DNA from: Candidatus Methanogaster sp. UBA203
GTDB lineage: Archaea; Halobacteriota; Methanosarcinia; Methanosarcinales; Methanogasteraceae
DNA: 11,540 nt
Assembly (NCBI GenBank): GCA_002503595.1
Contig: DASC01000073.1
Span: forward strand, 1-11,540
Direction of reading: 5' to 3'
Shown: positions 5,770 through 11,540 of the stretch, one piece after another
How positions within the stretch are numbered: the first letter of the stretch is position 1
How the letters are laid out: each line of letters starts with the position of its first letter
Translations under genes and position numbers: made by a program
The notes under the pieces: generated by a model
Databases searched by the model: none
Seen by the model: the letters and a program-made list of their open reading frames with translations, nothing else
What the model was told of the DNA's origin: nothing

Positions 5770-7507
5770 CAGCGTCCGAAAAGCCGTGCCTGATCATCGC
5801 ACGGATCGTCTCTGCAAGTTCCCCAATCGGCACCCGGATCTGTAACATGCTGTCCCGATCTCGGATCGTTACGGTGTCATCATCCAGAGTCTCGTAATCG
5901 ATTGTTACTGAAAAAGGCGTCCCGATCTCATCGTTTCTACGGTATCTCCGCCCGATCGTCCCGGAATCATCATAACTCACGAAAACCCCGTTTTCCCGAA
6001 GCGTCTCTGCGATCGCAAGTGAAGGTGTGATCAATTCATCCCGCGTGAGAAGCGGGAGCACCGCAACCTGCACAGGCGCAACCTCTGCCGGAAGATGGAG
6101 CACGTTTCGGGTAACGCCAGCCACAAGTTCCTCGGAAAATGAGTGTTCGAGCGCGGCATAGATGATCCGGTCGATGCCGAACGACGGCTCGATCACATGC
6201 GGAATGACCCTCTCGCCGCGAACCTCCTCGAGTACGGTCTCGTATTCGACCAGATCCCGCGGGATCGTGATCATCTCGCCATCGATCTCGATTTTGATCT
6301 CGTCTCCCTTGAGATCCTCTTCTCCCAAACCAATGAGTGCTGTAAGAACCTTACCTGCCTTTTCTTTGTAGCGCGGACCTATCACGCTCATATCCGGCTT
6401 CACCGCGATACGTTCGACCTGTTTTGGGGTGGCGTACTCGATAAGAACGGAAAGATCCTTCTTCGAGTGCTCCGCGTGTGATGACAGGTCGTAGTCGGTG
6501 CGGTCCGCGATCCCGACGATCTCGACCCAGCCGAACCGGTCGGTCAGAACCTCGGCATCCCAGCAATCGGCAGCATAGTGCGCCATCTCGTCTGGCTGGT
6601 GCTGCCTGAACCGCAGGCGCGCAGGATCGATGCCAACCCGCACCAGGAAGAGGTGTGTGAGCACGAGGTGGTAAGCGAGAAACTCGTGCGCAACGATTGC
6701 ACGGCCCACCGCGTCCCTCGCTGTCAGTTCGATGAGACCGCCATCATCTTCGTGTGCCGGATGCGAGACGCGCTGATGGGGGGCAGGGTAATACCGGAGA
6801 ACCGTACCCTCGATCATGGAGAATTTCGGATGTTTTTTTTCAGTTGGGTTGATGAAAATTTCTGCTTCCGCCTGCGTAAATTCCCTGAGCCGGATAACGC
6901 CCTGACGCGGAGAAATCTCATTTCGGTATGCTTTTCCGATTTGTGTGACGCCGAACGGGAGCTTCTCCCGATAAAACCTGAAAAGGTGCTCAAAATCGAC
7001 AAACATCCCCTGAGCGGTCTCTGGTCTGAGATAGCCAACCCGCTCTGTGCCCGGTCCGATCGTTGTCTTGAACATCAGATTAAAACTGGAAACATTCCCG
7101 AATGTCCTAACACCGCCGCATTGCGGGCATTTTATGCCGTGTTCATCGATCAGCCGCTTGATCTCTGATGCGGACAGTACCTCCGGAGTTTCAACGATGC
7201 CTTCAATCAGGTGATCCGCACGGAATGCGTGATCGCACTTGGAACAGACGATCATCGGGTCTGAGAATCCTCTGGTGTGCCCGGACGCGTCGAAGATCGC
7301 CGCAATTCCGATGGTTGGAGTCTCGATCTCGTAGAAACCCTCTTCGATCACGTACATCTTCCGCCAGATCTCCTCGATCCTGCGCTTCAACATCGCGCCA
7401 AGAGGACCGTAATCGTAAAAACCTGCTGTTCCACCGTACAGTTCAAAGGAGTTCCAGAGGAAACCTCTCCGCTTTGCCAGCCCGATTATCTTCTCGTATT
7501 TGTCCAT
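5750..7507 (-). CDS. glyS: Glycyl-tRNA synthetase, archaeal/eukaryotic dimeric type
   Basis: This 585-residue class II enzyme charges tRNA-Gly with glycine in the cytoplasm. Visible features are the N-terminal FYDYGPLGAMLKRRIEE motif (30-46) in the motif 1 region, a zinc-binding insertion with CSKC (88-91) and CPQC (127-130), motif 2 GKAYRNEISPRQG followed by LREFTQAEAEIF (191-218), motif 3 in IEPSFGIDRIIYAALEHSF (439-457), and a C-terminal anticodon-binding domain (about 475-575). Length and order fit the archaeal alpha2 family. The ATG at 7507 is chosen because MDKYEKIIGLAKRRGFLWNS is the usual family beginning. It follows the AT-rich ATPase gene by only six bases, has no strong ribosome binding site of its own, and probably depends on that transcript or on a promoter inside it. 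Confidence 0.96.
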   Translation of the reverse strand: MDKYEKIIGLAKRRGFLWNSFELYGGTAGFYDYGPLGAMLKRRIEEIWRKMYVIEEGFYEIETPTIGIAAIFDASGHTRGFSDPMIVCSKCDHAFRADHLIEGIVETPEVLSASEIKRLIDEHGIKCPQCGGVRTFGNVSSFNLMFKTTIGPGTERVGYLRPETAQGMFVDFEHLFRFYREKLPFGVTQIGKAYRNEISPRQGVIRLREFTQAEAEIFINPTEKKHPKFSMIEGTVLRYYPAPHQRVSHPAHEDDGGLIELTARDAVGRAIVAHEFLAYHLVLTHLFLVRVGIDPARLRFRQHQPDEMAHYAADCWDAEVLTDRFGWVEIVGIADRTDYDLSSHAEHSKKDLSVLIEYATPKQVERIAVKPDMSVIGPRYKEKAGKVLTALIGLGEEDLKGDEIKIEIDGEMITIPRDLVEYETVLEEVRGERVIPHVIEPSFGIDRIIYAALEHSFSEELVAGVTRNVLHLPAEVAPVQVAVLPLLTRDELITPSLAIAETLRENGVFVSYDDSGTIGRRYRRNDEIGTPFSVTIDYETLDDDTVTIRDRDSMLQIRVPIGELAETIRAMIRHGFSDAATQSSQ

Positions 7508-7513
7508 GATGTT

Positions 7514-8725
7514 CTACGCTTCGCCGGTTTTATTTTTCGTGATCGTTCTCTTTCTGAAGTTTTGGCTTTCCATCCAAATATAAACAGGATATAGTTCATT
7601 TACAAATTTGTAAGATCCTCTTCCGCCCTCTATATCTGGGACGATGATGCCCAACTCTCTCATTTTACCTAAAAAATTGTTAAACACTTTTTTCTCTTCT
7701 TTATTTAGTTTACTTTCTATTTCACTTTTTTTAAACCGGTTGATGGCTCTTTCGCCCAATCTCCTTAAGATCGATCGATATCGCTCGCTGCGGATCGCTC
7801 TATACACCTTCGGATCAAGATATTTTTTTCCGATCCTCTCTGCAGCATCAAAAATTCCTGATGCAGCATCCTCCTCACTTATTGCCCCATCATCATCTCT
7901 CCAAAAGATTGCATCACCTATTTCATGCATAAAAATCGGTAAACCACTTGAAAATCCAACCATGAGCTCCATTGCTTCAGATTTGACTTCTATATTGACT
8001 TTTCCGAATGTTTTTTCGAAAAACTCATTTACCTCCTTATCAGAGAGTTTATCGATGTCCACCACTCTAAAGATTCTCATAAGAGATGGTTGATGCGCAC
8101 TCAACACATCCCGTATCTCCGGAATACCGATTGGCATGATGAAAGCAGGGAAATCTGTGTAATGGGTGGCTACATCATCCACAAAACTCTTGTACCAGTT
8201 TGCGAATTCAGGAGTCCCGGATATCCCATTGATATCGTCCAGAACGATGAACAGTCCCTTCTTCTCATTCTTTATTTTTTCCATTATATTTTTAAGAGCT
8301 TCCGGAAAATTCCTGACCAGACCTTCCAAATCCTCTTGTGGCGGATTGAAACTGACAGAAATACCAAAAAGATCCACTTGTTTGACATATTTTCCAAAGA
8401 AACCTGAAATTTCATCGAACCACGTCTGTTTATTCGTTTCTTTTAAAATTTGCTCGAATATACGGCGTACCAATTCCTCCAGATCGGTCACTCCGCCCAC
8501 AAACACATGGATGGCGAGGAAATTATCCATATCAACCAGATGACGCAGGAACGCAGCCAATGAACTCTTTCCTATGCCTCGTTCTCCTGACAAAAAGACG
8601 TTCTCCTGCCGTCCGGATGCGGTCTGTCTGACATATTTGAGGATCTCTTCGATCTGTTCAACCCTGCCGACAAAAAGTTCGACAGGCGCAGGATTGCCAG
8701 GTGTAAACGGGCTATTCTCTTTCAT
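7514..8725 (-). CDS. STAND/AAA-type P-loop ATPase with C-terminal DNA-binding-like region
   Basis: This 403-residue protein resembles archaeal ATPases of the AAA_16/ATPase_2 type. Features seen are FVGR near residues 18-21 (the VGR box that opens such domains), Walker A GERGIGKSS (47-55), Walker B GLFIVLDD (157-164), a sensor-like region IMPIGIPEIRDVL (196-208), a helical part with SSGLPIFMHEIGDAIFWRDDD (259-279), and a C-terminal winged-helix-like portion (about 330-385). No membrane segment is present. Its partner or substrate is unknown; relatives act in regulation, DNA repair or defence. The gene is AT-rich beside the GC-richer glyS, with many AAA/TTT-type codons, which suggests recent acquisition. 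It precedes glyS by six bases and follows a leader region of 139 nt after hepT. Confidence 0.85.
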   Translation of the reverse strand: MKENSPFTPGNPAPVELFVGRVEQIEEILKYVRQTASGRQENVFLSGERGIGKSSLAAFLRHLVDMDNFLAIHVFVGGVTDLEELVRRIFEQILKETNKQTWFDEISGFFGKYVKQVDLFGISVSFNPPQEDLEGLVRNFPEALKNIMEKIKNEKKGLFIVLDDINGISGTPEFANWYKSFVDDVATHYTDFPAFIMPIGIPEIRDVLSAHQPSLMRIFRVVDIDKLSDKEVNEFFEKTFGKVNIEVKSEAMELMVGFSSGLPIFMHEIGDAIFWRDDDGAISEEDAASGIFDAAERIGKKYLDPKVYRAIRSERYRSILRRLGERAINRFKKSEIESKLNKEEKKVFNNFLGKMRELGIIVPDIEGGRGSYKFVNELYPVYIWMESQNFRKRTITKNKTGEA

Positions 8726-8864
8726 GGTCTCTCGTTTATCTCCGTCTTGTTTGTATCAACCCACAACCTCAACCCTAATCAGTGTTTTCATCTATATTGT
8801 CCATCACTATCTGCACACAACCCCTCACATCAGTTCGAAGGATCGGGTGGGCGTGCCGTATCAT
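8726..8864 (-). promoter_or_regulatory. Leader region of the ATPase-glyS transcript
   Basis: This 139-nt gap follows the broken hepT gene. ACAATATAG (about 8788-8796 on the minus strand) is a weak TATA-like element that would place a transcription start near 8765. Purine-rich GGAG and GAGAG stretches precede the ATPase ATG. A 29-codon frame directly after the hepT stop (8775-8864) is too weak to call. Confidence 0.4.
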
Positions 8865-9211
8865 TTAGCAGGCATCTTCCGCCTCCAGATCCCTTCGCAC
8901 TTCCAGCATCTTCGTCTTCAACTCCGGGATCTCAACCTGAGCCACCTTCCATGTTATTTCCAGATCAAGTCCCAAGTAATCATGAACCAGTATATCCCTC
9001 ATTCCGGCTATACGCTTCCATGGAATCTCCGGGTACCACCTCTGGAGAAATATTTCCCCACCTCACCGATAAGCTCAACTCTCCTGATAATGGCATCCTG
9101 CTGTTGCGTGGAGTTTAAAAATTCCGTTTCCGTTAGCCCCTTTAAATATTCTTCAACAAGCTCGATACACTCCAAAATAAATGATACGTGTATTCTTGGA
9201 TCCTTTTTCAT
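8865..9211 (-). pseudogene. hepT: HepT-type HEPN toxin gene with a one-base frameshift
   Basis: The intact reading begins MKKDPRIHVSFILECIE, runs in frame to LIGEVG, then is cut short by a stop at 9008-9010. The other frame continues EIFLQRWYPEIPWKRIAGM and ends at TAA 8865-8867. One extra base in the CCCC run at 9056-9059 (GGGG in the gene) joins both parts into a 115-residue protein, the usual HepT/DUF86 length. The diagnostic RX4HXY motif is present as RDILVHDY (8976-8999). HepT proteins are HEPN RNases that the partner MntA silences by AMPylating this tyrosine. The gene starts by ATGA overlap with mntA. Either the toxin is genuinely broken, or the run was miscalled during sequencing; the sequence cannot decide. 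Confidence 0.88.
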
Positions 9212-9489
9212 AATATTGCCACCTCTTCACTCAATATTCGTTCTTTAAGAAGTGGGTAGATCGAATTATAAGTTAGAACATCAACTTCGTGCCCCAACAT
9301 TCCCTCTAAGTCTATTTTAAGCCCTACAAGGTCCAGCAGACTTGCGCCCTTCGGCAGTTCCACCAGAATATCCACATCACTACCCGCGCCCGCGTCCCCT
9401 CTTGCCACCGATCCAAAAACCCCTGCTCTTGCTACATCATATCTCTTGAGTATCAGCACGGCTTTCTTCTTGATCTCCTCTACATTCAT
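9208..9489 (-). CDS. mntA: MntA-type nucleotidyltransferase antitoxin
   Basis: This 93-residue minimal nucleotidyltransferase has the GSX10DXD active site as GSVARGDAGAGSDVD (Gly26, Ser27, Asp38, Asp40). Asp70, in HEVDVL, fits the third acidic ligand. This size and motif set are those of the MNT/MntA family, which pairs with HepT. The known role is to neutralise HepT by adding AMP to a tyrosine in its RX4HXY motif. The start ATG lies five bases after the thg1 stop, so the pair is inserted into, or grew onto, the PRC-thg1 operon. Its stop overlaps the hepT start (ATGA), so the two are translationally coupled. All catalytic residues are intact although the partner is frameshifted. Confidence 0.9.
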   Translation of the reverse strand: MNVEEIKKKAVLILKRYDVARAGVFGSVARGDAGAGSDVDILVELPKGASLLDLVGLKIDLEGMLGHEVDVLTYNSIYPLLKERILSEEVAIL

Positions 9490-9494
9490 CTTCG

Positions 9495-10283
9495 TTAGCG
9501 CCCTAAATCCGGTGTCGTGACTTCAGATAAATACACGTTTCTCACCCCGACCAACTCCCGCACCATCACGCCCCCTTCCTCAGACGCAAAGATCGGCAGG
9601 TCCCAGTTCTGCGTGACTCTCTTCCGGTTCACGACCACCTCGATATCGCGCACCGGATCATAGCCCGGCTTCGTATATTCCTCCCAGTACACCAGAACAC
9701 CCCGTCTCTGCCAGAGAGGCACCTTGTCGAGGTTGATCCCGTGCTGGAAGCACAGTTCGTGGATACCGGATGCGCGCAAACCCAGCATCCTCGATGCAGC
9801 CTCCGTTCCGGATAAGCCAGCTGAGCGGAGCGTGTAATACCCGTAACCATTGATGCAATTCCGCCACGCCTCTGCCTGCCGCCAGACCAGATATTCGATG
9901 ATCTGCTCAGGATGCAGCGGTATCACCCTCCCGTCGAATGCGATAGGGGGCAAGTCGAGGGACCGGGTAAGCACGCTTGATATGTAACTCGGCACGACCG
10001 AGACGAGTTTCTCGATCCTGCCATCAAACGGCAGTGCATCCGTAAAAATGATGTTAATCTCGTCTGAAAAGGTGTACGCAACTACCGGATAGAGCCCGCT
10101 TTGCTGGAAGAATGATTCTGCTGCATCTGCCATCGCGGATGCAAAACGGCGATCGAAGGGCTTCTCAAACCTGTGTTTTCGGAGGAGGTTCCTGAAGCTT
10201 CTACCATCTACCCTGATGATAACTGGCGGAGTTGCTCTCAGGTCAGCATATATCTCGTGATCCTCAAAATCACTCACTCTCAT
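9495..10283 (-). CDS. thg1: Thg1 family tRNA-His guanylyltransferase
   Basis: This 262-residue protein belongs to the Thg1 / Thg1-like family, which adds nucleotides in the 3'-to-5' direction, either G-1 of tRNA-His or repair of tRNA 5' ends. The catalytic-domain metal ligands appear in RVDGRSF (residues 24-30, Asp26) and in FSDEINIIF (72-80, Asp74-Glu75). The segment RQAEAWRNCINGYGYYTLR (135-153) fits the position of the family's conserved downstream helix. No in-frame amber codon interrupts it, unlike the thg1 genes of some pyrrolysine-using methanogens. Archaeal members are usually Thg1-like repair enzymes or C73-dependent types, so the exact reaction is uncertain. It starts 14 nt inside the end of the PRC-barrel gene, so the two are coupled. 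Confidence 0.92.
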   Translation of the reverse strand: MRVSDFEDHEIYADLRATPPVIIRVDGRSFRNLLRKHRFEKPFDRRFASAMADAAESFFQQSGLYPVVAYTFSDEINIIFTDALPFDGRIEKLVSVVPSYISSVLTRSLDLPPIAFDGRVIPLHPEQIIEYLVWRQAEAWRNCINGYGYYTLRSAGLSGTEAASRMLGLRASGIHELCFQHGINLDKVPLWQRRGVLVYWEEYTKPGYDPVRDIEVVVNRKRVTQNWDLPIFASEEGGVMVRELVGVRNVYLSEVTTPDLGR

Positions 10284-10527
10284 CCTTCTTTGCCAGTCGA
10301 TTGACCTGTTTCACGAGGATAATATCGCCAATCGCAAGCACCCACCGGTACGGCAGGATGACCCCCTCCCGGCTCACATCGAACAGTTCTTGATTGACTT
10401 TGATGAGTGCAAGACCGGTTACCAGTCTATCAGCCGTCTCGATTACGACATCGTTCACATTTCCTACATACAATCCCTTGTCGGTATATACGTTGAGCCC
10501 GAATAGTGATGTCAGTTCTGCGTGCAT
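10270..10527 (-). CDS. PRC-barrel domain protein
   Basis: This 85-residue protein is a single PRC-barrel: the FGLNVYTDKGLYVGNVNDVVI segment (9-29) and the ILPYRWVLAIGDIILVK segment (57-73) match the domain's two halves. Small archaeal PRC-barrel proteins are abundant. Bacterial relatives include the RimM C-terminal domain that binds the ribosome and the photosynthetic reaction-centre H subunit. The function here is unknown; the link to thg1 suggests an RNA or ribosome setting, which is inference only. A strong GGGAGGG ribosome binding site lies just before the ATG (10532-10538 on the + strand). The gene overlaps thg1 by 14 nt and leads the leftward cluster. Confidence 0.85.
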   Translation of the reverse strand: MHAELTSLFGLNVYTDKGLYVGNVNDVVIETADRLVTGLALIKVNQELFDVSREGVILPYRWVLAIGDIILVKQVNRLAKKDESE

Positions 10528-10631
10528 TCAATCCCTCCCTATAGTGTTATAGTATGTGGTAGAATGAACTAAAAGGATATATACTTTTGTGTGATACGGA
10601 CAATTAATAGAGACAGAGACTTGGAGCAATC
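10528..10631. promoter_or_regulatory. Divergent promoter region of the PRC-barrel and CBS-thiI operons
   Basis: A palindrome-like TATA core, GGATATATAC (about 10575-10584), is readable on both strands. It would serve the CBS gene at 10632 with a start near 10605, and on the other strand the PRC gene with a start near 10552. A second weak element, ACTATAACA, lies nearer the PRC gene. GGAG at about 10623-10626 is the CBS ribosome binding site, and GGGAGGG serves the PRC gene. Confidence 0.55.
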
Positions 10632-10823
10632 ATGAAAACATCGATCCAGATCGGGAATGTTATCTTCATCCCGGAGGATGCCGATGCCATGGATGCGCTT
10701 AATATTATGTCCACAGAAAACGTCGGGCAGCTGCTGGTGCAGGATAAGGGGTCGATCACCGGCATTGTGTCCAGAACCGATCTTACAAGATCGATCGAGG
10801 TGCTTGGTTACCGTGAGCGATAA
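10632..10823 (+). CDS. Single CBS-motif protein
   Basis: This 63-residue protein is one CBS motif: IQIGNVIFIPEDADAMDALNIMSTENVGQLLV forms the first helix-strand part, and GSITGIVSRTDLTRSIEVL the conserved GIVSRTD end. CBS motifs usually come as pairs of about 120 residues that bind adenosyl ligands, so this would have to dimerise or be a C-terminal remnant. The ATG at 10632 is preceded by GGAG. The gene's last 11 nt overlap the thiI start (GTG 10813), so it and thiI form an operon. A role as a nucleotide sensor for the thiolase is possible but only inferred. Upstream sequence gives no room for a first CBS motif before the TATA box. Confidence 0.78.
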   Translation: MKTSIQIGNVIFIPEDADAMDALNIMSTENVGQLLVQDKGSITGIVSRTDLTRSIEVLGYRER

Positions 10824-11540
10824 TACCTGTGACGTGACCATCGTCAGGTACGATGAGATCGCACTTAAGAGCCCTCCTGTCAGGCGGCGGTTTGAGGATG
10901 TGTTGATCGGCAGGATTAAAACAGCACTCTCGAGGCGCGACATAGAATATTCAGGGGTCACGCGGGAATGGGGCAGGATATTTGTGCATACGAGCGATCG
11001 GGGTGCCGCAGATGCGATCTCGCGCGTCTTTGGTACGGCCTCGGCAAGTCCTGCGATCACGACCGGCGCAACGCTTATAAGCGCGGCAGAGACCGCGGCA
11101 GAGACCGGAAAGGAGCTGATCAAGGACGGTGAGTCCTTTGCGATCCGCGCATCCAGATCAGGGGTCCATGATTTCACATCGATCGATCTTGCAATCGCTT
11201 GCGGGGATTCGGTCGTGGGGTGCACCTCGGCAAAGGTTGATCTCACAAGCCCGGATCGGGAGATATTTGTTGATATGCGGCAGGAGCATGCCTATATCTA
11301 CACACGGATCGCTGCTGGCGTTGGCGGGCTTCCGTACGGCACGCAAGGGAAGATGATTGCGCTGGTATCCGGGGGCATCGATTCACCGGTTGCCGCGTGG
11401 ATGCTGATGAGGCGGGGAGCCGAAATCATCCCGCTCTACTTCGATCTCGAGGAATTTACAGATCCTAAAAGCAGAGAACTTGCTGAACAGAGCATAAACT
11501 TGCTTTTCGAGTGGAGTTATTCCGATATGACCGCGTACAG
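10813..11540 (+). CDS. thiI: ThiI-type tRNA 4-thiouridine synthetase, partial (runs off right edge)
   Basis: The 242 visible codons begin with VRYDEIALKSPPVRRRFE, the typical start of ThiI. They cover the N-terminal ferredoxin-like part, the THUMP RNA-binding domain (about residues 60-165) and the start of the PP-loop ATPase, which shows GLPYGTQGKMIALVSGGIDSP (172-192). ThiI adenylates U8 of tRNA and transfers sulfur to form 4-thiouridine; the catalytic cysteine of the ATPase domain lies beyond the window. The start is GTG at 10813, supported by GAGGTG (10797-10802) inside the CBS gene. Archaeal ThiI usually lacks the C-terminal rhodanese domain; that cannot be checked here. The overlap with the CBS gene suggests coupled translation. 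Confidence 0.93.
   Translation, partial: MSDNTCDVTIVRYDEIALKSPPVRRRFEDVLIGRIKTALSRRDIEYSGVTREWGRIFVHTSDRGAADAISRVFGTASASPAITTGATLISAAETAAETGKELIKDGESFAIRASRSGVHDFTSIDLAIACGDSVVGCTSAKVDLTSPDREIFVDMRQEHAYIYTRIAAGVGGLPYGTQGKMIALVSGGIDSPVAAWMLMRRGAEIIPLYFDLEEFTDPKSRELAEQSINLLFEWSYSDMTAY

Noticed and set aside
6578..7168. 196-codon plus-strand open frame inside glyS
   Set aside because: It is antisense to well conserved synthetase motifs and has no ribosome binding site or recognisable domain.
8780..8845. Possible C/D box guide RNA in the gap before the ATPase
   Set aside because: GTGATGG and CTGA resemble C and D boxes, but the C box has a mismatch, spacing is too short and no second box pair fits.
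8775..8864. 29-residue minus-strand gene directly after hepT
   Set aside because: Too short, no recognisable ribosome binding site or motif, and it begins at a chance ATG next to the hepT stop.
8574..9248. 224-codon plus-strand open frame over the ATPase start and hepT
   Set aside because: It is antisense to the P-loop of the ATPase and to both halves of hepT, and its composition is not protein-like.
10569..11246. 225-codon minus-strand open frame at the right edge
   Set aside because: It lies antisense to the CBS gene and thiI, which both have clear family motifs.

Overview
The window reads as euryarchaeal DNA, most likely from a methanogen or anaerobic methane-oxidiser type lineage, though the exact taxon cannot be fixed from sequence alone. 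The evidence is a set of archaeal information-processing genes: PAN proteasomal ATPase, TFE alpha, MBF1, archaeal-type glycyl-tRNA synthetase, a Thg1 family enzyme and a ThiI-type tRNA thiolase. TATA-like boxes and short leaders with GGAGG-type ribosome binding sites fit this. Gene ends are tightly packed and often overlap.

Left part (1-2091): an unresolved edge region, a DUF169 protein (302-1045) with its own TATA box and strong ribosome binding site, then a Trm112-like zinc protein (1329-1508) followed after one base by a small membrane protein (1510-2091). This converges by 20 nt on a leftward cluster.

Leftward cluster 1 (5261 down to 2072): pan, an unrecognised 129-aa protein, a 135-aa HEPN/PaREP1-like protein, tfe and a class I methyltransferase. 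All spacings are 14 nt or less or are ATGA/abutting junctions, so they probably form one transcript. The unknown protein and the HEPN-like protein are visibly more AT-rich than pan and tfe and look like an inserted two-gene module. Divergent from pan is mbf1 (5326-5769), which overlaps the end of glyS by 20 nt.

Leftward cluster 2 (10527 down to 5750): a PRC-barrel protein, thg1, an MntA-type nucleotidyltransferase, a HepT-type HEPN toxin gene broken by a one-base frameshift, then after a 139-nt gap an AT-rich STAND/AAA-like ATPase and glyS. The accessory genes (mntA, hepT, ATPase) sit inside a tRNA-metabolism neighbourhood of thg1, glyS and thiI.

Right edge: divergent from the PRC-barrel gene, a 63-aa half CBS protein overlaps the start of thiI, which runs off the window end. 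The most interesting signals are two separate HEPN-type modules placed in operons of core genes, the frameshifted hepT next to an intact mntA, and a variant C-terminus (MFA) on PAN. No CRISPR array, rRNA, tRNA or insertion sequence was seen.
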